This document shows, piece by piece, positions 1 through 10,050 of a DNA stretch of 23,406 nt. Origin of the DNA: Rusavskia elegans (lineage: Eukaryota; Ascomycota; Lecanoromycetes; Teloschistales; Teloschistaceae); NCBI GenBank assembly GCA_011316305.1, contig SAUG01000105.1:1-23406 (forward strand), written 5' to 3'. The notes below the pieces were generated by a model. That model was not told the origin of the DNA and searched no databases. It worked only from the letters and a program-made list of their open reading frames with translations. Each line of letters opens with the position of its first letter. Position 1 is the first letter of the stretch. Both the position numbers and the translations under genes were made by a program.

Positions 1-1
1 T

Positions 2-211
2 ACACACCCCCTCAGCTTCGATAACTGGGTTATTAAGCTAATGTCAAAGCTGGAAGAGCAGTACAGTCGGGTTTCGCTTCTAAACAAGCGCCTCGGCAAT
101 CGAGTATCGAGCCTATACCAAGCTAAAATGATCACTGCGGATCGAACTCTGGACTTACAGGCAGAACCCCTACTAACGACTGTACCATTATTGCTACCAT
201 GTGGGATTTGA
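2..211 (+). CDS. Partial reading frame at left edge, weakly gag-like
   Basis: A reading frame already open at base 2 runs to a TGA at 209-211, giving 69 residues of the 3' end of something that starts outside the window. An internal ATG lies at 41. The peptide has the pattern W-V-I-K-L-M-S-K-L-E-E-Q-Y near its start and then a basic stretch, which loosely resembles the W-x(n)-K-x(2)-L helix of fungal LTR-retrotransposon Gag proteins. No catalytic or metal-binding motif is visible, so this assignment is a guess from a short pattern. It may equally be the tail of an unrelated gene or a chance open frame. Base composition is normal, not RIP-like. Confidence 0.3.
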   Translation, partial: THPLSFDNWVIKLMSKLEEQYSRVSLLNKRLGNRVSSLYQAKMITADRTLDLQAEPLLTTVPLLLPCGI

Positions 212-612
212 CACCTAGACCAAAAGAACGCGTGTGGTAAACGAATGTCAAATAGGATCATACAGTCTCACAGATCTGAGCCACAGCACGCCAGGCACAT
301 CTAGGTAAGGTACTTCTCACTACTGTTTTTCAATCAATCCTGAATTGGAGCGACAAAAGGCCGTTATGAACAAGTCTGAACAAGCGTATGAGTGACCCCA
401 TAGATGCGGTTATCGTAGCGATCCTTCATTGGTCACCGAATAAACAACTGAATACACCCTCAGAAACAAATCCTAGTATAAAAGTACTCGGGGTACTTTG
501 ATTTCACTATCCTCGCCGACGATTATCGAATATCCGCACGAGCTACTACCTACCCCCTTTCCTTGGATTCCGTTCCCTTCCTTCGGTTCACAAAGCAAAG
601 ATCCAAGCTACC
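212..612. other. Intergenic, no gene seen
   Basis: I see no convincing coding frame here. A TATA-like stretch (TATAAAAG, about 477-484, plus orientation) is present, but no plus-strand gene follows it, so I do not call it a promoter. This segment probably includes the 3' untranslated region of the minus-strand lactonase-like gene, whose stop codon is at 613. Confidence 0.5.
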
Positions 613-1972
613 TCAGTATTCCGCTGACCAGATCGCCAACCCCATTCGATACGGCAACAATCCCAGTTCCCCAGTAATATCGAACCCCTGCACCTGCTTC
701 AACGCCTGTCCTTGGTTTTCAATCTCCCAAACATTGAGCCTCGAATCGGCAGTATCATCAGTCAGTGCATATAGCCATCTCCGATCAACTCTTGCATCAA
801 ATGCCCCAGTCCCTGGAGTCCGCGTCTGAAACTGTACAACACCCTCTATCTCAACTCTCCCCACCCGTGGATCCACGATCGTGACATTCGATGCCAAAGC
901 ATCCATGACATAAGCATATTTGGAAAACCGCGGAGAATACGCGACCCAGCAGCTCGCCTGCTGCTTTGGTATCTCGATCATCTCCTCTACAGTCGCTTTC
1001 AGCTCGGGGTACTCGATGTTTAGGACTGCGGCACCAGGGGAGCCAGCGTGCGGATTCGTGACCAACAAGCGCTTGTCTGACTTCAGAAAATTCATACTGA
1101 ATAGGAATACGAGCCCTGGGAGAGAAGTTATTGTAGGAGTGGACGAGATGTGGCCCTTGGAGCCGACAGTGAAAGCGTAGAGAAGACCGGGGTCGTGGCC
1201 GTTGCTGCGGACCGAGGCGAAGACGGCGGTGGAAGAGGGGTTGAAGATGACATCGGCGATCAAGACTAAGGGTCCAGGGGGAGGCGTGGGATCTGTGAGT
1301 TGGGTTTGCGGGATGAAGCGAAGAGGACCGAGAGGAGTGAGACCTCGAGTGCGGGAAACAGAGAAGCAGGTAAGGCCTGCTGTGGACCCGCCATTGGCGA
1401 CGCAGGCTGTGTACATGGGAAGTAGTGTTAGCAGCGTTGATATTCTTCAAAGGGGAACGGGAATGTACGAACCGGTGTTCAGCTTTCGAGAGTAGGTTAC
1501 TGAAACAGGGGTTTGGCCAAGAGTAGGCAATGGGCTGCCCAGGAGTGTTGGGTGCTACGGATCCTTGGGGTCGATTTCAAGGAAAGATAGGGTGTTAGAG
1601 CCAGCATTGGTCACGAAGAGATACTGGCAAAACAGTTAATGTACTGTGACACTTGGGAGGGAGGCTTTGGAAGAATACCTCCTGATCCACCACGACCGAG
1701 TCCTGGGAGACCGCAACAAGGCCAGCCAGACCCTTCCCATTTGTATCGATCCTCACGGGAGAGGACACCATACCATTTCGTGAATCAACCTTCAGTGCGA
1801 CGATGTAGTTGTTGGCGGGATCGTTGGCTTGGAAGTATACGACACGATCGCCTTGTACAGCACCAGGCCCAACAGTCAGATTACTAGATGATGGAGAAGT
1901 CTGACTGATAGACGATGGAAGGGCAAGACCCAGAGCTAGGAAGGAAGCTAGAGCTATGATTGAAGGAACCAT
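613..1972 (-). pseudogene. Secreted lactonase / 3-carboxymuconate cyclase-like beta-propeller protein with one nonsense codon
   Basis: Three exons fit without any frame conflict: 1972-1679, 1623-1473 and 1406-613, with introns of 55 bp (5' GTATTC, ending GCCAG) and 66 bp (5' GTTCGT, ending ACACAG). The spliced frame encodes 412 codons. The first 18 or so residues form a signal peptide (MVPSIIALASFLALGLALP), so the product would be extracellular. FVTNAGSNTLSFLEIDP, TLGQTPVSVTYS and ACVANGGSTAGLTCFS match the repeated blade pattern of fungal seven-bladed lactonase proteins, often annotated 3-carboxymuconate cyclase. Their substrate is mostly unknown. One codon is broken: TAG at 1557-1555 in exon 2, between DPKDP and HPTLLGSP. 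A CAG-to-TAG change (CpA to TpA) would explain it. The rest is undamaged, so the loss looks recent, or it could be a sequencing error. An alternative 59-bp intron spanning the TAG would break the downstream frame, so I do not favour it. Confidence 0.85.
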
Positions 1973-2064
1973 TGTTGAAGAGAGACGATTGGTATGAGGG
2001 AACGAGATCCGGGACTGCTTGTGTTTTTGTTTCTAATATATGTCGATCGAACAAGCGTATATGA

Positions 2065-2074
2065 GATATATATC
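2065..2074 (-). promoter_or_regulatory. Possible TATA element of the lactonase-like gene
   Basis: The palindromic GATATATATC lies about 95 bp upstream of the ATG at 1972, a suitable distance for a core promoter. The call rests only on position and composition. Confidence 0.25.
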
Positions 2075-2099
2075 TCTTTCTAGAACCATTCTCCACTCA

Positions 2100-3160
2100 A
2101 TCCTTGGGCCTACAATTTGCTAGCGCAACTGTACCCAGATCGTAATCTTATTACTTCATGCGGCAGTATTATGCTTTTGGTACCCGAAACCGGACAGTAC
2201 TTGACGTATGAGATCCGAGCACATCAGCAATATGTTCGGATCACCGCGGCCGCCAGGTAGTCTTTCCCTTCTTTCCTTACGGCCGTATATTCTGCTTAGA
2301 CCTATGAGATGAGAAGCCGGCCCCATCCGGCGGAACGGGTTCATCTCTGCCGATGATTCCTAATCGTAGACGTAAAAGCTGAGTCAGCGATTTTCATTGG
2401 TCGATTTTGCCCTTCCTGGAAGACCAATTGAGAGGTGTTGTCTGAATGCATGTAACTCTATCTCATTGAACTCAAGCGGAGTGGGTCAAGTGCTCAAATC
2501 GTCAAAGTTAAAATTGAAAGATGACTTTGAAAATGACTCGAGATACAGGGTTAAGGCAGCCTAACTAGCTAACGGGCTGAAATCATCTATCGCCATACTC
2601 AAGTGCTAATCCGCTGGAAGTATCTCCCCTCGTCCTTAGAAACGGACATCATCACAGACCCTCATGAACGGTAATTATCTTGTACAAATACTCAATGCGA
2701 ACGTTGAACCGAAGTGTGCCCAACCTATATTTACATGATTCAACCCATGAAAGCCGCTCAACGCCGACAGTCATGGAAGCCTGTCGAAATAGGGTGGCTG
2801 ACACCCCACCATGATTTTCTTCTCTGCTTCTATTCTCAACGGACTGCACACTCCTCACACTCGTCGACCTCTCGTAGCATCTTCTTTGGATTTTAAAGTT
2901 TAGTAAATTGATAGGCTGCTGCTGTGCGTAGGGGACAAAGGGATGGTTTTGTCACAAGAAGCTAGCGCATTTGTAATTTTCAACAGAATTGAACAACGCC
3001 ACGATGATGAGTCAAGAGAGTCGCTGTCGACGGTAAACTCCAGTTTTCCTTTGCGAACATTGAACCAAGATGAGCACCTCTATCGCACACCGGCGATATA
3101 TCCGTTGATCCAACCATTCTCTCGAAACGACTTGAACTTACCAAACCAGACCCTTCAAAC
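2100..3160. other. Gene-poor interval
   Basis: Only short frames occur on both strands, none with recognisable domains or a plausible splice chain. The first part presumably holds the upstream region of the minus-strand lactonase-like gene. Composition is normal and CpA/TpG are common, so RIP has not touched it. Confidence 0.5.
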
Positions 3161-3539
3161 ATGTCAGCCACCAAACGCTTAGACTTTACGCCATCCATTC
3201 ATGCAGGACTTTATCCCCGAATTAGACTTTCCCACATCCGCCGAAATCAGGGATCACACCTGCCTTATCTGCCGCGAGGGGTCTCCGGAAGAAGATGGAA
3301 CAGAAATACCTGTTAAGCTCCGTTGCGGTCGCGCGCTGCGCCTGACCCTGTGCCAGAATTTTCAGACATGCTCAATCACAATAATTGAATGTTCTATGGC
3401 CTATAGGCGTAACATGTCGTCTGAAAACGTATTCAGCTCCTGCCTGGTATTCCATCGTGCCACAAAGCGCCTGTCGGCGACTATCATAAGTCTGATCCTG
3501 GTGCTCGAGCACGAGATCAAAGACCTAATGAAATGGTAG
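3161..3539 (+). pseudogene. RING-finger-like gene remnant
   Basis: The 3201-3539 frame gives a peptide with SAEIRDHTCLICREGSP and, after an acidic loop, VKLRCG. This is the first half of a RING-type zinc finger (C-x2-C, loop, C-G where C-G-H is expected) as found in many fungal E3 ubiquitin ligases. The remaining ligands (histidine, C-x2-C pair) are not recognisable downstream; the next residues are RALRLTLCQNF. An ATG at 3161 opens MSATKRLDFTPSI in a different frame, joining the RING frame only through a one-base shift near 3200. The simplest reading is a frameshifted and truncated RING gene. A real gene with an unusual finger is less likely. Confidence 0.4.
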
Positions 3540-3540
3540 A

Positions 3541-4082
3541 TTACAAAATACCTTTTTGCGGAACGTTTCATGCTGGAAGATCTGCATCTCGTGGAATCGG
3601 GAAAATCCTCAGTTCTTGGGGGACGCAATGCAGTCTAGTCCGTAGACTTGCTATCTGCCAATTGAAGTTCAAACGCAGCAGTTTTGAGCCTGGCGCGTCG
3701 AATCTAGGCCCAAATTGGTAGGTAACCCCTAAGTCAGAAGTTCTGTCTGATGCTTGGCGCAAATCTTGCTGATCCGCGCCACTAAAGTCTGGTCTACGGA
3801 CGGCGCAGCTTGTTTTGACTTCGAAGCAAACAAGACACTCTGCACGCTTCACGGTTCCTTTTCAATGGATTACAAAAAGCATCTAGTCTACCAGAACACC
3901 GTGACGTAAGATGTCAACATCTTTATGAGCGTCTTATAACATCAATTCATTGCTTGCTCCATCGAGACTCCAGGCAGTCTCCCCGAATCCGCGGTTAAAT
4001 GCTGATGGTCCTTTGTATACATTAGTTAAGTTTATCTCGTTAGCAAGTGGAGAACTATTGCTGTATAGAGCCAATTCATTAG
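3541..4082. other. Intergenic, no gene seen
   Basis: No frame with domain features or splice support is visible. It lies between the RING remnant and the stop codon of the minus-strand candidate at 4083. Confidence 0.45.
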
Positions 4083-4767
4083 CTAATGATGGAGTGGTAC
4101 AACAGTCTGATCAAGCGGAGGCTGTCATTGCCCGAGTGTCTCCCTTCCCATCCACTCCCGTCCCCAACCCAAACCCACCTCTCACGCATCTGGAATTACC
4201 ACATACCTCGGTCATCCCATAGTCCCTGACCACGACCACCGCATCAAAGTATCCGTACTGCCCCACCCTCCCTACCCCTGTTACAACCTGCGTAGGATCG
4301 CTTGTAAAAATATCTTCCAGCGCTAGTTCAGTATTTGGTCGGGTCGAGTGAAAGGGTTTCAGGCGGAGACTGTTGGCCCCAGGCCGTAGCGTTGGGGCGA
4401 GGATGAAGCAGTATGACTGGATGCAGGGCGCGATGGATTGGCGAAGAAGAGTCGTAAATCAGTCAGCCCTCCGGGGTCAAGGATTGGGCCACTCGGGGAT
4501 GTGCATCCTATACGGCTGAGCTGGGCTCCCGGGTATATCAGCGGCACTACAACATATACGGACTAAGGCGGCGATCGTAAGGCGGAAGGTCTGAGCGTTC
4601 GGAGTATGGTCGGTAAGATTGATGGGGAGGGTGATTGCATTGCTGAAAAAGATTGGCAGGATGAGGAGCAAGTTGAAGATACAACTTCGGCAGGGAACAC
4701 CGTTGCTACTTGATTCTAAGTAGCGCCACTGTTTTGGTTGTACACGAGGACTGAATGGGCGATGCAT
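4083..4767 (-). pseudogene. Secreted-protein candidate, frameshifted or with unresolved introns
   Basis: On the minus strand an ATG at 4767 opens a frame whose middle is strongly hydrophobic (IFNLLLILPIFFSNAITLP), like a signal peptide or membrane segment, followed by INLTDHTPNAQTFRLTIAAL. Further on, protein-like text continues in other frames: HPVILLHPRPNATAW in one, LEDIFTSDPTQVVTGVGRVG and YGYFDAVVVVRDYGM in another. The last of these ends at a good splice donor (GTATGT, 4206-4201) whose 85-bp intron joins a short final exon, 4121-4083, with a stop. I could not connect the first part to the last without at least one frameshift, so I call it a probable pseudogene of unknown family. A functional gene with introns I failed to place remains possible. 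Confidence 0.35.
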
Positions 4768-5360
4768 TGGAATTTATTCCATGCCACGAGCCATCCAAGC
4801 TTCCGTGACAAAAAGCAGGGTTTGTTGCCGCACGGCTAATCTTGCGATAACGCGACAAGGAGATCTCTCTTCTTTACAGCTGTCCCATGAAGCTTATGTT
4901 GATGTAATTGAGTACATGGCTAATTCCAACAGGCTCAGCGCTGTTAGAAGTCGGCCGGAGAACGGAATCTACTGGAACCACCACCATTGGCAGTTTTAGA
5001 GCACAATATTTGGTTGAGGGCAGTGTTGTCGCCACAGCGAATGGTTTTGCCTGAACCAGTATTGGAAGAACCTCGTTGGACGATGGAGCCTTATTGCACC
5101 GTTGTTCCTGGTCTCTATTAGATGCACTGGAGCTATTCGAGTTTGTGGCCAACAAGCGGAGTAATCTAGTAAATTATACTAGATCTTGAGACGACAAAAG
5201 ACCGTATGTATAGAATCCTTCCAGGCATAGGAAGACAAGACACCACTTCGACTAGTATGCCAATCCATCAACATACGCAGACAAAGTCCAACTGCATGTA
5301 CCCTCCAGTACAGCCCCCAGATCCCTCGAGGACGCAATAGATTTCCTTGTCTCAACCCGT
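4768..5360. other. Intergenic, no supported gene
   Basis: A minus-strand frame at 4874-5155 is open and serine-rich, but it begins with TTG, has no recognisable domain and shows no splice signals that extend it. I do not call it a gene. Confidence 0.4.
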
Positions 5361-5789
5361 TCACTTGCTGGTCTTATCCGAATCGGGCCTTACGGACCCT
5401 GCCGCAGCGCTGTTGCTACCCTTCTCCCCTCGTACCTCATATTCGCCTTTCGATGCGGAAGCCTGCCCAACAGCACCGATGTTGTCATATGGTGAGTCGT
5501 GCATGGATTGTCGAAGCCATTGCGACAAAGATGGCGGCACATGTCGGTCATCCTCGTGTCCTGGGACATCTTTGACTGCAGGGTTATCGCCCGTCGCCCA
5601 GGTGCGCGTCAAGGTATGGTAGCCAGCAAGTTGCCGATGACCGTATGCCTGGACCAATATGTCAGCGGTGAACAACTGGAAGTCTATACAATATTTCCAT
5701 TAGAAGGTTTGGCTTGCCGTTGTCTGTGTGACTTTATCGTCCTGTTTCATGTCATGGTGCATCTTCTTCTCTTGTTTGTCTTCTGCCAT
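5361..5789 (-). CDS. Small two-exon hypothetical protein, hydrophilic
   Basis: The ATG at 5789 opens MAEDKQEKKMHHDMKQDDK. A phase-0 intron (5732-5649, 84 bp, 5' GTCACA) has a CTGAC branch site about 10 bases before its GTCCAG acceptor. Exon 2 runs from AYGHRQLAGYHTLTRTW to SVRPDSDKTSK with a TGA at 5361, giving about 114 residues. The product is charged, lacks a signal peptide or membrane segment, and has a glycine/serine/alanine-rich tail, suggesting a largely disordered protein. The donor GTCACA is weak; a GC-AG donor a few codons later would keep the same frame and add five or six residues. I do not recognise the family. The clean frame, branch site and absence of stops favour a real gene. 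Confidence 0.45.
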
Positions 5790-6458
5790 GCTGAATACGG
5801 CACAAAGGGCGCAATTTCGATGGGAATCGGGATATTTCAAGGTTGTACGGGAGATAAGTGATCAATACAAACCATTGATGGCGCTGACGATGCAATGGTT
5901 TAAGTATTGATTCTGGCATCATGGGTGTCCTACTTATTGCCCCACAGCAAATGTGCTTTCTGTTTAATCCGATTGATTGTGGTTTGAATGCACATATGGA
6001 AAATGCCCTCTTTGTTGACTAGTGTCAATTAGGCTAGAGCAAAGTCTATCCACACCAAACAGCGAGGTTGACGTAGAGCGGCTAGCGCCCTGTTGTCTAT
6101 CCCTATCTTTTGGGACCCCACTTTGACATGTGCCACAGTACAACGTAGCAACCCGGCTCCGCGCCAGCAGCGAAACTCGGATTGGAGGAGGCGCGGGGCA
6201 CGGTTGTGGGAAATGTTGCTCGACATCGCTTGGGGGCCAATCGCTCGAAATGCACCTTTGGTTTACTAGTTTAGAAGTGGTTAGCATCCATGCTGTGTAG
6301 GTTGTAGGCAGCACTGGGCGAGCCGAGTTGGATCAGGCGAAATCAGGCAAACCCCCCTCAAATCAGCCTCTACATCTTCTCATGAGCCCACAATTCTTGT
6401 CGCTTCAAACCTTTGGCTCCATACCAATTCACCTTGGACTTACGCTACTGCCACAGCC
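5790..6458. other. Upstream region of the Clr5-ankyrin gene, no separate gene seen
   Basis: Overlapping short frames on both strands show no domains. The segment separates the divergent start codons at 5789 (minus) and 6459 (plus), so it presumably holds both promoters. I see no clear TATA box close to 6459. Confidence 0.45.
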
Positions 6459-9400
6459 ATGGAGCCGAACGACTCTCCGCAACATCAGCGAGCTCATCGG
6501 ATCGCGGACGAGATATGGGAATTATGGCGCGAAGAAATAGTCAGACTTTATATAGAGGGAGCAGAACTGAAAGAGATTCCCAAGGTCATGGCTGAGGAGC
6601 ATCAGTTTCTCATAACGTAAGCGCAAGACATTTCTCGTCAGGGTACGAGCACTGACGATGACAAGGACTGCTCAACTGAAAGACCAGTTCCGGAAATGGC
6701 AAGTCAAGAAGAACTTTACCAAGCAGGAGTTGGCTTGGATGGCCTCTGAGAAAAGAAAGCGTGGTGCTCTTGGCAAAAGAGCCAGATTCCAGCAACATGG
6801 CCATGAAGTGGAAGAAGAACGACTCGAGCGAGCGTTGAAACGACACCGCAGCCAAATGGATACCCCTGAGTGTATCTGAACTCCATACAATGGGGAATTT
6901 CCGACTGCTGAGACACTTTACAGTTCCTCCGATATCGCTGAAGCTTGTTCCGACGCCAACCCGAAGCCCTCAACTGGCACAAGTTGCACCCGAAACCCAG
7001 ACCAGCCCAATATCAGCGCCTCAGTTTGGAGATCGCACGAAAACCCATCCTACTATGCCTTCGCCGTACGACTCTCATCTGGAAATTTCGTCAATTGTGC
7101 CGCGGCTGGATCACGCCTCGCTCGAGGACAATGTTGGTAATGACATGAGGGCTGGTCGCGACGCAATGGGATCGACGCCTCACTCGGAATGGTTTGCCCT
7201 TGAACCCTTAGTATCCTTGCCCAATGGCAGTAATTACCAGATACCACTGGCCGCCTTGAACGAAATCGAGCAGATTCTGAGGAGCCCTCTGGCCGAAGGG
7301 GGCAATCTCATGCTCTCCAGAGCAGGTTCCGCGCAGTCACCTGACTCAGACTGGCGTAGATTCTTCAATTCGTCGCCGACCACGCGGAGCCGTAGTCGAA
7401 CTTTCGGATCGCTAGTCTCTTCACCTCGCCAGTCACAGCCAGGGGACCCGCCATCGCATCAACTCTTTGCGTCCTTCTCCGGAGCACGAAGCTCAAGTGT
7501 CCTGTCAGTACGATCATCCGAAATCATGATGCGCTCAAATGTTCACGATCCGGAGAGTATACTGTTGAATTTGCAATTGATGAAAAGCAGCCTTGCAAAA
7601 GTCCTTGGATTCGCCTCAGATACCAGGGCCTCGCGTGGTTTCAAGATTCGAAAATTGAAAGGCCAGTGGCTCCAGCATCAGTTGGAGGACCTGATCTATG
7701 AGGCTTGCACAAGCACAGCGGCAACCATCCATCGTCAGCGATTGGCAAGGGAGGGGGCTCCATCGGCTGCAGTGCTTGATAAAGGGATTACGACGTTACG
7801 CTCCCTCAGTGATCATTTCAGGATGGATGTCAATGGCTCTGCACAGGTTCGTTCGCCCAACGGCATGCTGATGATACAGCATGGAACAGCGCCACGAAGT
7901 CCCTTCAATGATGACGTGTTTCCTGCCCAACTGACGATCATGTTGACTTATGTTCCGAGTGATGCTATCAACCAGACTGAAGCTTTACAAGTCGTCTTCT
8001 TTCACCCTCCGCAGGAACAACGGGAATGGCACATCAGTCCAAGTATTAGAACGTTTAACGTAGTGCCGAAGCACGCGGAGATCATCACGCGCGTGAGAAT
8101 GAATGACGTGCAGGGTATCAACTCGCTCTTCGATGCCAGGAAGGCTTCGCCTCGAGATGTTGATGAGGCCGGATTCTCACTTCTTTCGGTCAGTATATGC
8201 CAATGCACAATGACTACGTTCAGCCTTAATAGTGACTTCAGTACATTCAACCCGGCGGTGAGGATATCTTGGAACTTCTACTTCTCGGAGGAGCTAATGC
8301 GCAGAATATAAATTGGTAAGTGGCAAGATACCTGAATAGAGTAAAATGAACAATCATGACTGTGCACGCAGCTGCGGCTCGCCAGACGATGTTATTTCAA
8401 CAGTGTGGAGGCACTTTCTAGATTACGGAACTCCCCAGGGCCTGAAGCCTACAACCCTGAATGAGTGTATCAGAATGTCGAATATTGCTTTGGCTCAAGG
8501 CTGTGACGTGTCTGGAAACGAAAGTGTTCGCTGCTTTACTCAGCTTTCCAATCCACTATTTCCTATGTCGTGCGGCTCTCTTAACAGTTCAGATACCAAG
8601 ACAGCACGAGAGACCATTGATGCTCTCCTCAACATGGGATTCGACGCGGAAGAGCGTAACTACAACGGCCTTACCCCGTTGCTCTATGCGGCAAGCATGT
8701 GCACTCCGATTGTTGTAAAGTCGCTTAAGGCGCTTGTGAGGCGAAATGTAAACCTAAAGACTACTGATCGTAAAGGTAAGGGAGCATTACATTTCGCACT
8801 AGGTGCTCCCGAATTTGTTGATAGATGGCCCAATTTCGAACTGGAAGATGACTGGCCGTGTAGGAAGAAATAGTTCCTTATCTATGTACATTCTGCTAAC
8901 TATACTAAAGGTGATGATTATGGTCCCTGCAGGCAGAGGTCCTGCAGGCTCAGGAGCTGCATTGGTTGGTTGTCCCTGAAGTGCACGATTTGCATTGTAC
9001 ATGGGAGAGAGTTCGATGCCGAGCACCATGACTCTGAACCACTCGAAAACCCTATATCAGTCGCGCTTCGCCCGGCAGACACTCCCTGGTCAAAGAAATG
9101 TACTGAAGACCTCACAAAAAAAGAGTTTGAAGATTGGGTGTCTTCAATAGAGGAAGATGACTCACCTGCTCTGACTGTGGACGACGACCATTCCTCTGGA
9201 GCCGCAAATCACTCCTTCACGGACGGACATGGGATATACGAACTCGAAGACTGGGATTCTGACTTACCTGCTCGAACGGCGGACGACGACCATTCCTCTG
9301 AAGTGGCAAATCACTTTTGGGATCCCGATAATACTTCTGGTCACCGCTACTGGCGTTTCATTCGCCGACATATTATTCCGATGCTCAAACGCCGTATGAG

Positions 9401-9587
9401 GTTTAAAGTACTGACTCTTCTACAAGCGGGATGTGACCCGAACCACCTAGATAACAACGGCGAGTCACCCTCGGCATTTGCTCAGAGGGAAGGGATATTA
9501 CCAGAATGGACGTGGGCTCTACAAAATTCTGGATATGTTTATGATAAGGATAGAGACCTTTGGGAAAGGACGACGGTTTTCGCTTGA
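6459..9587 (+). CDS. Clr5-domain and ankyrin-repeat protein, six exons, 955 residues
   Basis: Exons 6459-6616, 6666-6871, 6924-8188, 8242-8315, 8372-8859 and 8911-9587 join in phase through GT-AG introns of 49-56 bp. The ATG lies in a good context (CAGCCATGG). Residues about 14-75 form a Clr5 domain, a fungal helix-turn-helix-like module: WRRE-type start (EIWELWREEIVRLYIEG), LKEIPKVM, then FLITTAQLKDQFRKW and KKN. The intron splits the domain. A long serine-rich, low-complexity middle (about 120-480) follows. Ankyrin units are visible at about 507-567 (DVDEAGFSLLS, LLLLGGAN), 646-720 (GLTPLLYAA, KGKGALHFAL) and 894-955 (LLQAGCDPNHLDNNGESPS), ending in the WTWAL...GYVYD tail common in this fungal family. 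Such proteins are probably nuclear or scaffold proteins; their targets are unknown. The least certain join is intron 5 (8860-8910, donor GTAGGA, branch CTAAC). Confidence 0.8.
9164..9315 (+). repeat. 102-bp-spaced internal duplication within the ankyrin gene
   Basis: Copies at 9164-9213 and 9266-9315 share an identical 19-base core, GACGACGACCATTCCTCTG (9180-9198 and 9282-9300). The offset is 102 bp, exactly 34 codons, so frame is kept. The protein reads ALTVDDDHSSGAANHS and then ARTADDDHSSEVANHF, and each copy is preceded by an E-D-W motif with spacing that differs by five residues. This is a recent acidic repeat expansion, not an ankyrin unit. Confidence 0.85.
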
Positions 9588-9835
9588 GGGTGGCCTGCTT
9601 GGGTAATTCAGAATTTTTGTTTGTCTTTTCAATACAATGATATATCGAAAAGATGATAGTTTCAGGAAAATATGATTGTCTCGATCCAAAAGTTTAGATT
9701 GAAACGCCTTCTCTAAGTTTTCGGTTTATACAAGAAGATATCGATATCACAAACGTAGTACTCTTTAAGCTTCTTCGTGTCCTCTTCTATAAGAAATCGG
9801 ACATTGCATACCGAAATTGGAACGAAATTTACTCT
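9588..9835. other. 3' region of the ankyrin gene, AT-rich, no gene
   Basis: The segment between the ankyrin stop and the next start is AT-rich but still contains many CpA and TpG steps, so it lies outside the saturated RIP block. Confidence 0.5.
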
Positions 9836-10050
9836 ATGGCAGAAGCCTCCAAGCAAGAGTCGCACCCTTCCGAAAACCAGAAAAAGGCCATCTATGAAAG
9901 CTTGTCCGACGACCAGAACAGAAAGCATACCTATACCGAGTAGGTCAAAGCCGCCGAAAAAAAACCAGTACGAGGATTGGATAGCCTATTCCAAAGAACT
10001 AATTGGAATCTACGTAGACTCTAATTATTTATTAGTAATATATCCTACGT
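9836..10050 (+). pseudogene. Remnant of a small subtelomeric fungal protein gene
   Basis: The ATG at 9836 opens MAEASKQESHPSENQKKAIY, then ESLSDDQNRKHTYTE, and reaches TAG at 9941-9943. Beyond the stop the frame continues VKAAEKK, and after a one-base slip in a run of eight A (about 9957-9964) it resumes as NQYEDWIAYSKELIG. The order S-L-S-D-D-Q, T-Y-T-E-(W)-V-K, Y-E-x-W fits, from memory, a short hypothetical family frequent near fungal chromosome ends, in which the stop position is tryptophan and Y-E-x-W-M-P-W follows. TGG to TAG is a TpG-to-TpA change, as RIP makes. Function is unknown. The gene sits at the inner edge of the RIP block. Confidence 0.5.

Noticed and set aside
563..1495. Plus-strand and second minus-strand frames overlapping the lactonase gene
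   Set aside because: They are shadows; the minus frame with domain similarity and matching splice sites explains the region.
1500..1558. A 59-bp intron (GTAGCA...TTTCAG) that would remove the nonsense codon of the lactonase gene
   Set aside because: Its length is not a multiple of three, it deletes a conserved segment, and the resulting frame does not rejoin the last exon.
4874..5155. Minus-strand 93-codon serine-rich frame
   Set aside because: It begins with TTG, has no domain or splice support, and cannot be told from a chance open frame.
6641..6665. Earlier splice acceptor at 6641 for the first intron of the Clr5 gene
   Set aside because: It keeps frame but inserts eight residues into the Clr5 motif; the acceptor at 6665 restores the usual spacing from F-x2-T to F-x-x-W.
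6890..8311. A separate gene starting at the ATG at 6890
   Set aside because: The 52-bp intron 6872-6923 joins this frame in phase to the Clr5 exons, so that ATG lies within the intron.
8929..8960. CCTGCAGG palindromes as a regulatory site
   Set aside because: They lie inside coding sequence and are more simply a short local duplication.
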